Below are positions 46,401 to 58,299 of a stretch of DNA of 64,000 nucleotides, piece after piece (within the stretch, counting starts at the first letter, position 1; the number at the start of each line of letters is the position of its first letter). The notes under the pieces are model-generated. The model searched no databases, was not told where the DNA came from, and saw only the letters and a program-made list of their open reading frames with translations. This stretch comes from Dryococelus australis (Eukaryota > Arthropoda > Insecta > Phasmatodea > Phasmatidae). Location: contig CM057006.1 in the NCBI GenBank assembly GCA_029891345.1, positions 46,009,556 through 46,073,555 on the forward strand, given 5' to 3'. A program made the translations under genes and the position numbers.

Positions 46401-49238
46401 ATAGTCAACTATCAATTCTAAGACCCCTGGAACTACGAACCTGTTTTGGGAAACCATAAAACATTTTGAACACACCCGGAAGTTCTTATTCTGTACACAT
46501 GTTACCAACGGCTCAATGTCAACAAATATTGATTGTACTATAGTTCAAATAACTGCATACAGAGCCTGTAAACGAAAGTGTGGAGATTCATGAAATCTAC
46601 GATACTGCCTTTAACATCCAGCAATCTGTTTAATATTAAAATCAGTAAAATTAAAAATGTGAAAACGGCAGCCCTATACTAGTTACGCAACCTTTGGAAA
46701 ATCAGAAGATAAAAAATTACCTGTATGTATTTTTGCACTCCAACTAAAGACTTCTTCAGTGCATCGAAGCTAGACGAGTATAACATCTTCTTCTTGACTT
46801 TGGCAGTGTCTGGGCACCACGACATAAGGAACAATTTCTGTTTCTTCGATGCCTGTAATGTATCATTAATTAACAAAACTCGGAGCTTAAAATAAAATAC
46901 AATAACCAACTATGCAGAATCCAGGGTTACTACCTTTTTTTTCCATTGGAAAATCCCCTTTTTTCCAGACCCGTGGCAACCCTGAGAATAAGAGTTCTTG
47001 AACCTCATACATAAAAAAAAAAAAATTATTACACGCAACTCAACCCTTTAGCTGCAAAACTGCCACCACTTACATGTGCTCTATTACATCTTCACTATCT
47101 AATTTTGCTTCTTATATAAATACTAGATTTTACCCACTGCATCGCGTGCATGTTTATAGGGATAAATAATGAATTTTTGTGACACTAAGCCTCATTGCGT
47201 TACATAATTGCGGAGGATCTAAATTTCCCATAAGCATGCCCGGAATGCCCAATTTTAATTTGAGCTTAAGTGAGGGAACACCCGACAAAATGTAGAGAAT
47301 TCAGGAACTCTACATTATATGTATCGCTCTGTTCTGTGTCCATGACTGTGTTTACTGACAAATACTCAGGTATTTCTCCAAATCTCAGAAATAATTTTGT
47401 TAACGATGTAATCTAGCCCATGTCATTTCCCAGCCCACCAACTAACGCGGTGAAGAAATTATACTATTTGTTGCTCTGTTTTGATGTAATGTAATTCTGT
47501 CTATATACTTTTTCAAATTACAATAAAAACTTTCCTGAAAGAATGAGATCTTTTCCCAGTGTAAAAAGTAGCCCTACATCACTTTACGGCCCTCCAACTA
47601 TCTCTGTGCAACCCTAACTTGATATAGTTCTATCCACTGAGCCACTGCGGCCACACTTGGGAACGCTCTATCCACTGAGCCACTGCGGCCACACTTGGAA
47701 TATCTCTATCCACTGAGCTACTAAGACCCCATTTGATATACTGTACATCTATCCAATTGGCCACAGTGGCCGGCTCTCCAACTATCTCTGTGCAAAAAAT
47801 TACGCCAATCTGTTGCTCCGTTTTGATGTGAAAGGCCAAACGCACACAAACTTCCCCATTTATATAGTAGTACGGATGTACAGGCCTCCACTTTCACAGT
47901 CTATCAAAAGTATCCGGACATATCTCTGTAAAAGTACACTTGCACCTAGATGTCACTATGACCACCCATGCATGTATGAAAGAAGACAGAGCTAATGCTG
48001 GTCACTGTTGCACAATACTTGCAGAATGAGCAAGGTGCTCAGTGACTTTGAACATGTTATTGGTTTCCACATCGGTAAGTTATCAGAGCTCTCCTGTACA
48101 TAATGCATGTAGAATTTATGATTTAAGCTGGGTATGGAACAGGATCAGATAAATTAAGAAACAAACCTGAGAGAATGTTAACATTTGACCCATAGTCCAA
48201 GCACTTGCAGGACATAGCAAAACTTTCCCAAAATATCTACAGCGACTGACTTAATGGTGGAAGGTAAGAAATTGCAAGTTTATTTTCAGAAGCAACTGCA
48301 AAACTCAGAAATGATCCTGACAAAAATTTTGTTTCCTTTTCTGGTAAAGTAGAACTTGAAAAGTGAATTAATGGGGGAAAATAGTATATTTTTACTTGGC
48401 AGCTGCAACGCAATAGTTACAAAAAGTAAAGTTTTTTTCCTTTTCTGCTAATGCTTGCAGTAGATATACTGGACCTGTAACCCTTAGTCTGATGTTCTAG
48501 TACCAATACATACATACACACATTTTAGAGGAGGGGATTGGAACAGGGAAGTAAAGTCATTGAAAGTTCCAAATAATTTAGGAAACTGATATTGAATTTT
48601 GATTGGAACTTCAATACTTACAACATTTGTACAATAATAGTAGGCAATGGAGATCCAACCGAAATTTGAATTACGAATGAATCTTACAATTACCCGGAAA
48701 ATTTAAGAGCTATTTTATTTCTTATACCAACATAGATATTCTCACTTTAGATTATTTCCCTGCTTCCCATCATAGTTATATCTCGTAGAATTCAGCAACT
48801 GATATGGCTATGTCAAATTTTGGTGTTATTTAATAACAACTGGGTACCTTACAATATTTCATACCAAACGTATCTGCATTTACCTCGGAGGTTCCTTGGC
48901 ATTGGTGAGTATACTCAAAGTCGAATAACCCGTATCGACATTCTCCTACACCAGCTTTTTGTAGGTCTTCCAGGAATTGATCGTACGTTGCATTACGTTC
49001 ACCTACAAAAAAACACTACCAATATAACCTACCAAAATTATTACCTACTATAATAATTTATATCCATAACACAATCACACAGCTTGTATTGCAATACTAA
49101 AATTAACCACATACCTATATATTCAACATCTATCTGTTTCTCATCTCGAATGAAAAACACCACATACCGATGCTTCTTGTCCTTCTTTATCTCTTCATAT
49201 GTAGTTTTACACACATCTGACACAGTCACACCAGAAGC
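40354..49238 (-). CDS. tsr: Twinstar: ADF/cofilin actin-depolymerising factor
   Basis: Four exons (49238-49115, 49002-48884, 46852-46721, 40422-40354) join with consensus GT/AG borders and consistent phases to give residues 2-148. With the missing initiator Met this is the standard 148-residue length of insect cofilin. The protein binds and severs ADP-actin filaments in the cytoplasm and recycles actin for cell division, migration and axon growth. Visible features are Ser3 in ASGVTVSDV (the LIM-kinase/Slingshot regulatory serine), the basic EIKKDKKHRY stretch, a single ADF-H domain, Trp94 in LMSWCPD, and the long actin-binding helix KKMLYSSSFDALKKSL (about residues 103-118). No stops or frame shifts were found. 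Introns are about 0.1, 2.0 and 6.3 kb, plus a long first intron. The only confidently functional gene in the window. Confidence 0.97.
41068..41283. mobile_element. Miniature inverted-repeat element, family C, about 216 bp
   Basis: The left end TATAGTCGGTTCACGACTGG and the right end, read in reverse as TATAGTCCATTCACAACTGG, are inverted partners over about 30 bases (continuing AACAGACTTTT/AATAGACTTTC). The flanking TATA suggests TA-type target sites. A similar end (TATAGTCCATTCCTGATTGG) occurs at 41721-41740, next to the family B element. Confidence 0.6.
41515..41722 (+). mobile_element. Family B miniature element, about 210 bp
   Basis: The interior (CCCTCTCATTTGGAATAA at the left, AAAAGTGCTCACTACTGTGAACCTA at the right) matches the element at 61068-61296 along its whole length. 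The left terminal repeat is eroded. It is flanked by TA at the right. Confidence 0.7.
42624..43794. mobile_element. Element with about 160-bp terminal inverted repeats (1.17 kb)
   Basis: The left arm (42624-42790) and right arm (43610-43794) are inverted copies sharing long blocks: AAAGTATCCATTGTA, GGTTACCATTCC, AAAAGTGCCCAGTCAGAATG, TTTACAATTCC and AAAGCCTGAAAACTGTCC. Both arms contain the palindromic GGTTACCATTC/GAATGGTAACC motif several times, and a further motif copy lies outside the right arm at 43876-43905. The interior (42840-43570) is GC-richer than its surroundings and has two 80-100-codon open frames without a recognised domain. It is a foldback-like or long-TIR DNA transposon with no transposase identified. 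Confidence 0.75.
46721..46852 (-). CDS. tsr: tsr third ADF-H exon
   Basis: 44 codons, residues 83-126, starting ASKKQKLF and ending VQKYIQ. The donor GT is at 46719-46720, the acceptor AG at 46853-46854, phase 0 at both ends. It carries the main actin-binding helix. Confidence 0.97.
46853..48883 (-). other. tsr intron 3 (2.0 kb) with SINE-like sequence
   Basis: From about 47120 to 47885 the intron holds a repeat with phrases typical of insect SINE/RTE tails (TACCCACTGCATCGCGTGC, GTTGCTCCGTTTTGATGTG). CTCCAACTATCTCTGTGCAA occurs at about 47591 and again at about 47775. The 38-bp tandem array sits inside it. No gene is recognised. Confidence 0.6.
47631..47770 (-). repeat. 38-bp tandem array with a tRNA A-box-like core
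   Basis: On the minus strand GGCTCAGTGGATAGAG recurs: the plus-strand copies of TATCCACTGA start at 47631, 47669 and 47707, an exact 38-base period. A fourth, degenerate copy starts near 47750. The core resembles the A box of tRNA-derived SINEs (TGGCTCAGTGG-GAG). No matching B box lies at tRNA distance. Confidence 0.75.
48884..49002 (-). CDS. tsr: tsr second ADF-H exon
   Basis: 119 bases completing Gly43 and encoding residues 44-82 (ERNATYDQFLEDLQ ... HQCQGTSE). The donor is at 48882-48883 and the acceptor at 49003-49004. The 5' side is phase 1 and the 3' side phase 0. Confidence 0.97.
49115..49238 (-). CDS. tsr: tsr first ADF-H exon (starts at residue 2)
   Basis: 124 bases encoding residues 2-42 plus the first base of Gly43. 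It begins ASGVTVSDV straight after an AG acceptor (49239-49240), with no in-frame Met between the two. The start codon must therefore lie in a separate upstream exon, as is known for many animal cofilin genes. The donor is at 49113-49114. Confidence 0.96.
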
Positions 49239-50636
49239 CTGTAAGCAATGTTATACATCAGCAAAATGCCACACTAATAGTTAATGAAAATAAATGACTA
49301 TTATCACTCCAACAAAAAATACAACTAATCAAAAATTAAAGAATTATTTTTCACATTAATTTCAATCTTGAGTAACATATATACTTACATCTCTACTTCA
49401 AAAGTGTTTTACTTACAAATCTGTTCAGAAGCAAACAACGGCAAAGAAATATTTTTTTCAAAAAATTTAACAACAGAACAAAAGAATTCTAAATAGCAAT
49501 GTTAGCGATTTTTGAAACATTTACTAAACTACAATAGAGTACGCCTAGAGTGTTAGGCACAAATGAACTGAGGGGTCTCAAAAAGTTCTGATCCTGAATA
49601 ACAAGTTTTAATTCCTTGATATATCTTGCACATTATGTGCATGTATACACTATTCACAGTTTCCTAAATTTTAAATCAAACCTTTCAAAAATTACACCAT
49701 GTATGTTTCACTTTATTTCCTAGATGTGTCACATATCAATAGCCTTTTATACTGCGTTAACATAAAAGTACCCTATTTTTGGTTAAATTGAACTTTTACT
49801 TTGACACATGCTGCACCACAGAGGCGCACTCTACGGTCAACTCCGCCCCATCTAAGTGTGTGCTACACGCGAGGAAAAGTCAAATTTAATGGCCATTATG
49901 ATTTTGTATTAGTGAAGAAAGGAAACTCCATGCATTGGTCAGTTGACAACCCAATCATAATTCACCTCCGTAATTATGAATTTCTACGCCCGATCAATAA
50001 TTAGCTGGAAATCACCACTCTAATTGCAGAAGTAGTCCCAAACAAAACCAGTGATAGCAGCACCCCTTGGCCTTGTGACATCATGGCCCACCTGCCTCAG
50101 CCTGAGGCCCAAGAAAATATCTACGCTTCTACCAGGGGCGATAAGAAAACGAGTGGCGCTACTGCACCAATAAACCCGCCGCTGTGTTGGAAGGCTAGGC
50201 TACTCCCCCACCCCCTGGATAATCGCTGACACAGGGCAATTTTTATATAAATAGAAATATAAGCACCCTGACCAAGCAGGTGCCGGGCTCGCCGGCCAAC
50301 AAGGTTCATGAGCTCTACCCCAGTCTGCGCAAGACTCTCTTCTCAGCAGCCAGTGACAGGGCTCTAACTGTCCAACTGCTTGAGAACCAACAGCGCTCCA
50401 TCTGGCAGCTGATCGGCCCAAGGACAGCTCTTCACGTTCATGGTAAATCCCACATCTGTACCCTATACTCTGACCTCAGTCAACTTCCCTTGACTCCAGC
50501 GGTAACGGGTTGTGGCGTGACACCGTCCCCCTGGATAGAGCTCCTGCAGTAATTAGCGTTGATTGGTTGGAATAGTATTTTTATTATTTAATTTCTCTCA
50601 GGCTCACCTTCACCTGTTCAATAATACTGATTTCCA

Positions 50637-50640
<4 letters not shown>

Positions 50641-50681
<41 letters not shown>
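50641..50681. repeat. (TA)20 microsatellite
   Basis: Twenty uninterrupted TA units, within the presumed tsr intron 1. Confidence 0.97.
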
Positions 50682-50684
<3 letters not shown>

Positions 50685-50869
50685 CATTTTGAATATTAAT
50701 ATAATCTTTCCTAGCTTAGCTTTTGGTGCATCAGACAGCCGGGCCTTTCCACAATGTTTCTTTTAATGTAATAAATCTTACCTACTATTTTGAAATTGGG
50801 TTTGTTGACTACATTACTTTTACTTTAGATTCTGTTGTCACTTTGATTATTAAATTCAAATCACACGCC

Positions 50870-51790
50870 TCTCTTCGGCCGTGTAGTGTACCGAATCCCT
50901 CAGGAGACAGGGCCTGTTAAAGGACCCATCCTTGAAATTCCGGGACACCCGCTGCTGGCAAGTGACGCCAGGTCTCGTTACCTTGGGTTGCCCGTTTCAC
51001 AGCAGATCCGCGGGAGGAGTGACTACAGAATTTGCCCCGCTCAAGGACTGTACGTCCGCAACCCCGGCAACCAGTGCCCTTTTACTTATCTTGTGGTTTT
51101 ACCAATGCGCAAACAAACAGGCTCTCATTAACCAACTAATTCAGGATTCAAATTTTAGTGCACCTGTTCCACGTGAGCTAGACAATGAACCCATCAATTA
51201 CAGCATAGCTATACCCCCAGATTGTGAGACCCCACTAAAGGGTTGGTTAGGCTGGTGCTCCCCGAACGAGGACTCCGACCCAGAGGAAACCCCTGCCACA
51301 CTATCTCCATGTCTGTCACAAGTTTTAGTGCGGAGAGTCCGTAACTGTCCTGTCACGAGACCCCAAACGCACTAGTATTGTCAGATTAATAACCGGCAAA
51401 GTAATTTGGGTTCAACAGCCGACAGAAGCACTTGCCTGGATTCTGCTGGGTGAAGTTGGCCTCCGGGAGAACAATAAAGGTTCAATTCCTCGGACGTCTG
51501 GAGAAAGATCCCCGGCCAACTTCATCCCCGCTCAACAGCCTTATCAACCCTGTAAACCCTTGCCAGATCACCCACCACCACACTCAATCAAAATTTGTGA
51601 ATCAGACTGAGCATTTCATTCCCTCGGGACAGCTGGCATCCCGACTAGACGTCCCTAGCGGTAAGGAGAACAAGACTGCCCGGAAGGGAGTCTGACGCTC
51701 CGGTTCATCCTAGGGTTTGACTCCCATCCACCTCATAAGGTCCGAGAGGGCAGTCAGCACCCTAACCGCTTGCCAGAAAGGCAAGCGTGT
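50870..51790 (+). repeat. GC-rich repeat-like segment of unknown type
   Basis: This block is sharply GC-richer than the AT-rich intron around it and is open for 147 codons at 50932-51375 (for example NQLIQDSNFSAPVPREL and CETPLKGWLGWCSP). An AACAATAAAGG polyadenylation-like site lies near 51475. Its ends are not defined. It could be a solo LTR or another inserted element. No family is recognised. Confidence 0.35.
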
Positions 51791-51829
51791 CTCTCGCGCG
51801 CGTCAACTTATATTCTGTCTATAAATTAT

Positions 51830-52095
51830 ATTAATATTAGTTATAAATGAAGTATTATAATCAGAGAGAAAACTGATTTGTTGGTAATGTTTAGAAAGAA
51901 ATAGTTCTCATGCAAAATTTTATTACACTAAGCAAGCACGAATGTGGTGCCTTGTCGTTCTGGTGTAATTTTTTAGACTCTAGTTTTGTTTGCATAATGC
52001 AGAGGACTATAGCAGAAACAGAACTTCAGCAGGGCTTCAGAAAAGTTGGACGTAATCATGAATGGACTATACAATATATTCAAACAATTTACTTC
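51830..52095. repeat. Dispersed repeat shared with 22230-22480
   Basis: GAAATAGTTCTCATGCA, TTCTGGTGTAATTTTTTAGA, GGGCTTCAGAAAAGTTGG and CATGAATGGACTATA occur in the same order and spacing as in the copy preceding the endonuclease exons. A shorter relative lies near 41860-41990. Confidence 0.6.
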
Positions 52096-54358
52096 AGCAG
52101 CAATCTCATTTGTTTGTAACGAATTCACTTTCACACATGCAGGAAATTAAATCTTTAAGAACAGTATAGTTGCATACCATATGCCACTATAAAAACTATA
52201 CTGACAAATCTATGGTACATTCGTCGAACTTTTCTGAACCCATGCTAAAGTTCTACTTCCAGGATATTCCTCCGCCTCGTGCAAACAAATGTTAACAGTG
52301 TCTAGAAAACCACCCCAAAGGGACAATGTGCCACATTTGTACGTGCTCAGTTTAATAATATGCTGAATAAGAACTGTTTATTACTAGATATTACCAATAC
52401 ATGTATTTTATCCATTTTTTATTAGTTATAAATGAAATATTATAATTTATAAACCAAATGTAAGTAGCGTTCAATTTATCAAAGATAAGATACTGTTAAA
52501 GTATAAAATGCCTGTGATACACTACATATTAAGGAAACAACCAATCACGTCATGCATGGGGTGATTTTGCAAAGGTTTGATTCAGAAAGTGTGAAGAAAC
52601 TGCGAATAGACTATAAAGTCAGTTGCTTTTCTGATACTTCCAAGACTATTAGGCCATTACACAATATGTATGCAACAGTTAACTTACGAGGTCAATGGCC
52701 TCACTGTCCTTGTAATATTACACACGAATTATCCACAATGATCTCCAAGGCATGCATTCAAACACTGTCAATATCAACTATATCCCTATATCTAAAATGT
52801 TGACACATTACACTTCTTCCACTTTTACATCAAGCCTGGCATGTACATACAAGTTAAGACCATTTCACATTAATAATTACTGAAGTCCAACAACTGCATT
52901 CAACACACATTCAAGGGGCCAATTAACACCTCTCAAATATTTCAACCAAACAATCCAAACACTGAACAAAAGTAGTTTCTGAACACAAAAATGTTCTTTT
53001 TAAAACAGTATATTTACTATAGACAATAAGTAGGTAACTTTAAAATATTTAAGTATGATTATAACAATATATGTAACAATTTTCAATACTAATGACAGTG
53101 TAATGTTGGTAGGTGGTTGAAAATTGAAATCAAAACACAAAAAAATTCAAGATAAAAATCTGAAAGAATGCTATGTTGAAAGGCAAAACAATTGGTATTA
53201 TGACTCCAACACACACTGTGAGCTGAAGCACGTAAAAACTGATGGTCATTTGGTGCAAAATTTAATTGTGTGAAATGGGTGTAATGAGAGGTTAACCTCT
53301 GTAGTATCTTGCACTTCAAATAAAGTAGTTTAATCTTTTAAATAATTTACTGTCACAACATGATAGTGGTAAAATAAAACTTTTTCACAGCATAAAATAT
53401 ATCAATTTTAACTAACCATGTACATTTATATACCGATGATTATTTCCCATAAATTACTTTCAAACACAATCCATTTTTTGTAACATGTTTGTGCCATGCA
53501 ACATCTCCACTGTTCCATGGTGTCGCAACTATAGGATAAAACAATTGGTCATCCGCAAGCCGTTGAACTTGTGTATTATGCGTGGTGTGTGTGTAGTATG
53601 ACATGTTTCAGGACAATGTTAAAAAAAAAGTAAAGTAAATCTTTGGAGTATTTCTAAAACTATCTTATCTTCCCCAAAAGCAGGCATATATTCAAGGGAG
53701 GCATCCAAGAGGTTCCAAACTCTAGGTAAAACACACTCGATTCTGTATGTAAAGATTAGTAACAATCTGAAATAAAAGTTGTAATATATAAAACTGAGAT
53801 AAAATTGAACTGCTCAAGAACTTGGGGTAAATAAACCCACATGCATTAGTCTTTTGTGACTAGTTAGTCTTTTTTGCACATTACCTGAATTCATATTAAA
53901 GTAGTTAATATTTTAATAAACTTACTGTGAATACTCTACAAAAAAAATGGTGCATTTTTATACGGATTACTTTACATGCTTTTCTTCGAAATCATTCGAC
54001 AGCTGTTCTGTTGCATGCACTGCATACTGAGTCTATTAGCACTGTTCTGATGTGTCTCCACTAATGCATAGTCACTGGCATGCCTCTATAATGTTTTCCT
54101 AAAATTGTACATTCAGGATACGAGCCCTGTGTTGACAGTGTCATGTTCAGTAATGACCACCAAGTGATCATGAAAAAAAAATATATATATATGTTTGAAG
54201 CAACATTCTTATTAGCATTTGACGATGTCTGAAGAAACTAGCTATACTTCCTTAATTGTCTGGAACGTCAGTCACACTCGTGTAGTGGAAGTTTGTCAAG
54301 ATACCACATTCCAGTTGCAAGAAGTGCATTAGTGCACATGGGTTGGTAATCACAGTTA

Positions 54359-54570
54359 TAGGCTGTTCACGGTAAAGTGGGCACTTTTAAAGCCCTAGTT
54401 CCTTTTTTATTTCAGCCATTTTTTTTTATCTTTTAACCATGCTTTAAAATAAATATTCCCATGTAAGTAATAAATACAGTTTGTACATTCCACCACTCTC
54501 TGAAGTTAAATGTCTCAAGACTACAGCAAAATATATTTATTGACTGTTATTCCAAATGAGAGGCACTTTC
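54359..54570 (-). mobile_element. Family B miniature element, one end missing
   Basis: It begins TAGGCTGTTCACGGTAAAG after TA (54357-54358) and runs through the family B interior in reverse. It ends at ATTCCAAATGAGAGG without the second terminal repeat. Confidence 0.65.
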
Positions 54571-57500
54571 AGACTGGCATGTCTGCCACACTTTCAGTAT
54601 GTGTTATGTCCTATAGGAAAGCAACCAGAAATACAAGCAAGCACCCATGATAATTATGACTGTACTATGTAATTTTCACAAGAATACCTGCAACAACATA
54701 ACACTGTTCTAGCAGGTACCCATTGTTCACAGACAAATAGTAACAATGTGTTTACATTGGGACTGAAGTATGAGAGATGCTTGACAAAAAAGAAATGCAT
54801 ATGCATTATCTATACATTTTATTTCCAGAAAGTCGTACAATATAGCCTAAATCTTCTTTCAGTACCGAAATTAATGTTTTTTCGTTCCCTATGTACAAAT
54901 TTTGTTACTGAAAAACAAACTTGGTGGTTGAGAAGTGGTTTAATTTAACAAAAATTGCTGCAACATACTGTGTAAGATATTTATTCTTTTGTAAAACAGT
55001 GTGGACAATGCCCTATTTTTTTCTGAACAGATTCTTATATTCAAACCATACAGCGACTGCTTGAATATCTGAGGAAACTGAACAAGTTCTAAGCTTCATG
55101 CTATTTTCCATTGCAATCGCAATGCTTCCTTACTGCCGGAAATGACCTTGAAACATTAAAAATTGTTTATTAGGGTGACCCCTTAGGTAGGATGGATGTC
55201 CACATTTTTTTTGTGAAATAGTTGTTTGCGCGAATATGTGTATCTCGGTAAATAAATGTTCTGCAAATACGACATTTTTTTACTTTTGTCATACTAAGTG
55301 TATTCTTGGCGAAAAAAGTTTGAGAAAATAGTCAAATATCACTTTAACAGCTTGCAGTACAAAGATACAGGTGTACTTTAATTGGTGGTCTTTCACCGCA
55401 TGTAATAAAACCCTATGTTACAGATCTAATTTGCACAGTATAGCATTACGATGGATACACTGCACGCCTTGCGCGTAGGAGCAATGAGGCACTAGTTGTG
55501 CATGTGTCGCCTGTATTACTCCGGTGCTTATTGACCTCGGACGTGGGGTTCCCACAGGGTTCCATCCTACTCCTAACTATCCAGTCCTTTGTGGTGATAA
55601 GCAGCTGGAGACCAACACGGGTAAGAGTGCACTGTACTTGTGAAATAAAAAAAGTTCAAGCTTACATTAGTTTAAAATGCAAACATACTCACTTAAGGTT
55701 AGATTAGGTAGATTGGGATACTCGAATATAATACCTAATAAGGGAGGAAAAGGGGTAATTTATAGTACAAGATGGTTTGAAAAAATTCATAACAAAAAAA
55801 GACAGGTTTAGATTCAGCTGGTTTCTTAGACATGCTACCAACACAAACATGTACAGCAATAACGACCACATAAGTCCTTAGTCTCTAGTCTATGATAGAT
55901 GCCTTTCCAAACAGTTTTATGTGAAGGGAGAAATCTTGTAGAGATTTGAAACACAGAATCACTGTAATGTCATAAAATTTAGGTACATTTTTCTGTCAGA
56001 ACATTGCATGCAATACTGTTTCTGCACATTAGAGCATTTTACCTTCACCGAAGACTACAGAGTACAAAATTAAGATTTTTATTCAGTCCTGTAATTTATA
56101 TGAATATCCCTAATTACACATAGTAATCAAATGAAAACATTAATCAAGGAGGACCTGTTGGATGTGTCAAATTTTAGACCACAAACACAAAACAGCAGAT
56201 GGATTCTTATAAAAAAAAAATTGGATCTAAGGGCTACCAAGCTTTCTAGAGGCTGGTCTTATCCCATCCTTACCTTGACTGGAACTGCAACGTTCTGTTG
56301 ACAAAGATACACGTTACGAGCATGAGCTGTGGCACAGCGAGGCACCTGTCATTCTGAGCAGCCTGGCAAAATAGTTAATTGACCTGCCACCCTTGACACT
56401 GGTGTAGCGCAGGGAGAGTGTACAGTGCAGGATATGCATTATAGATGGTGCCACAAGGACTATTTTATGGAAATTGGTTGAATAAAAAAATAAAACTCGT
56501 TTGTTCCTAAAATAGTGTGCATTTCCCCAACCCAAAATGTACTGCAAATTAACCCCGCAGCAGACTGGTCTTTAGAGACACTGCTGCTGGGATTCTGACA
56601 CATCAAAAGTAAAAACCTAACGTGTTTAGGGCCCATTATGGACATGTAAAAATAGAACTGGACTTTCTTGCTAGTCCATGTAGGCAGTAGAAATTTTATC
56701 TGGTAGTCCTTGACGTGATTTGGGATGGCTATTAACTTTAAAAAGTCAAGTGAGAAAAGGCAGTTGGTTTAAAAATGTGTGTACCTCAGCCTTGACATTT
56801 TTTCAGTAACCAATGTCACACAGATACATTAATAAGGAAAAATCCAGCATTTCCTAGTTTTGTAAGAAAGTAACATTGTCACGTACAAGATATTTTAAGT
56901 ATAGGGAATACTTAAATGTTATCTACAATGAAAGGGAAAATTGAGAGAAATCTTAAGAGTTTTTTGAAGAACACATGCTGGGTAAAGTACAAATGCATCT
57001 GAATGGATACCAAGTTAAAGTTTCATGCTGTGCCATGATAGATAATTTAAAGGCTGTCTAATTTTGTCATTTCATCCTTTGAGAAATACTGAAGTAATGA
57101 AACATTTAAAATGTAATTTACTGAATAGCCAATAATATACTAATTTTACTATTTTAATGAACAGGGAATGTATGAAGACAAATGGCTTTAAGTGTAGAAA
57201 TATGAAAATTCTAGACAGTAACTTGGTAGTAGTGTTTTGTATTCTGGTACTTGCACAAGTTTTGTAAATTGAATTGAAAATAGTTTCAAATATAGAAAGC
57301 TTTTCTCGAACAGAGTGTGTGTGTGTGTAATTTAAAGATATATACTGTGTTTAAACTGCTCTTCAAAATTGCTTGTCGGTGAATGATGTTTGTGTCTAGT
57401 TTTGGTTACATGGTGTCTTTCGTCTTGTGTCATCCTGTTCTGCAGGATGTACCAAGCACCTCAACATTTACAATGTTTATCTCTCCCAAAATTATAGTTC

Positions 57501-58038
57501 CGCATATTCACCCCCCCCCCCCCCCCATCTATTGCAATGCCCTTTTGCTACAGGTCAATATTTCCACCATGGCCTTACCAATTAATCATTGTGTGAAATG
57601 TTTCAATGATAAACTTATGCCCAGTGCACGTTTTCAGACCTGCCACACAATTTTAACAGCAGATACAGGCTGGGGTAAAAATCCATTATCATTTAATAGG
57701 CCTGAAATTATTTTCAAACAGGTAGTATTATGTAAAACAAGTGTCATTACTACACACTTTTAGTAGTGTGTGTTTATAGTAAACTGTGTTCACAGAATTA
57801 ACTTTATCTGCAGTAACTTAATTACTTTGGTAGCAGATGTTTCAACAAAGTAATGGAAAATATGTATGAAAATGTGAATTTAAATTTGTACAAGAAGAAA
57901 AGGTATCACTGGTTATGTAACATTTCAACTCTTAACACGTCTGTACATGGATACCAAATTCTGTGCGCGAACGTATCCCCCACGACAAAACAACTGCACG
58001 AATGTCATTAAAAGAAGCGGTGGTACGTTGCAAGTCAC

Positions 58039-58135
58039 CATATTGACGCAGAGATAGCGTAAAACGTGACCCAGACAACGGGATCTGCAGCTTGTTTAAA
58101 GTTGCAACGTGCCATTCCCCGCCCTCCCCCCTCGA
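58039..58135 (-). other. tsr: Candidate tsr first exon with Met-only coding
   Basis: On the minus strand ATG at 58041-58039 is followed immediately by GTGACT, as required for an exon that ends with the initiator codon and splices to residue 2. A TATA-like element lies about 115-125 bases upstream and the sequence between is GC-rich and 5' UTR-like. The donor is weak at position +5. Other ATG|GT sites exist: 58276-58274 (GTGTGT) and 63536-63534 (GTGAGA, the strongest donor but in AT-rich DNA). The exon is therefore a candidate, not established. Confidence 0.35.
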
Positions 58136-58155
58136 ACGAGAAGGCGACGGCATGT

Positions 58156-58165
58156 CCATATATAG
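58156..58165 (-). promoter_or_regulatory. TATA/CArG-like element upstream of the candidate tsr exon 1
   Basis: The minus strand reads CTATATATGG. This is both a TATA-like core and one base from the SRF-binding CArG consensus CC(A/T)6GG. Actin-cytoskeleton genes are known SRF targets in animals, so it would fit tsr. GC-box-like GGGCGGGG lies just downstream (about 58118-58125). Function is inferred only. Confidence 0.3.
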
Positions 58166-58299
58166 ACAACACTTGCCGGGTCATGCGCAAACCTTGCTTG
58201 TCTCCCCCCCTCCCCGAGGGAACTCAAGTTCACAACCCGCCGGCTCGCGAGCCATTCACAGCGAAAGACACACCATGCGACAAGATACGAGACGTTCAA

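Larger units (their letters stand above)
40425..46720 (-). other. tsr intron 4, 6.3 kb, with miniature elements
   Basis: The intron contains three DNA-transposon-like insertions (41068-41283, 41515-41722 and 42624-43794, annotated separately) and a repeat segment at about 41860-41990 related to 22230-22480. An (AAT) run lies at 40628-40651. The remainder is AT-rich with no nested gene recognised. Confidence 0.8.
49239..58038 (-). other. Probable tsr intron 1, repeat-rich
   Basis: This interval is intron if the first exon is at 58039 or beyond. It contains a GC-rich segment (50050-51800), a (TA)20 run at 50641-50681, a dispersed repeat at 51830-52095, a family B miniature element at 54359-54570 and a repeat at about 55195-55320 that recurs inverted at 58815-58965. 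A C15 run lies near 57511-57525. I found no independent gene. The 126-codon plus frame 57383-57763 matches nothing I know. Confidence 0.5.

Noticed and set aside
52552-52803. 83-codon frame as an exon
   Set aside because: No domain, no good splice borders and no similarity to known insect proteins that I can recall.
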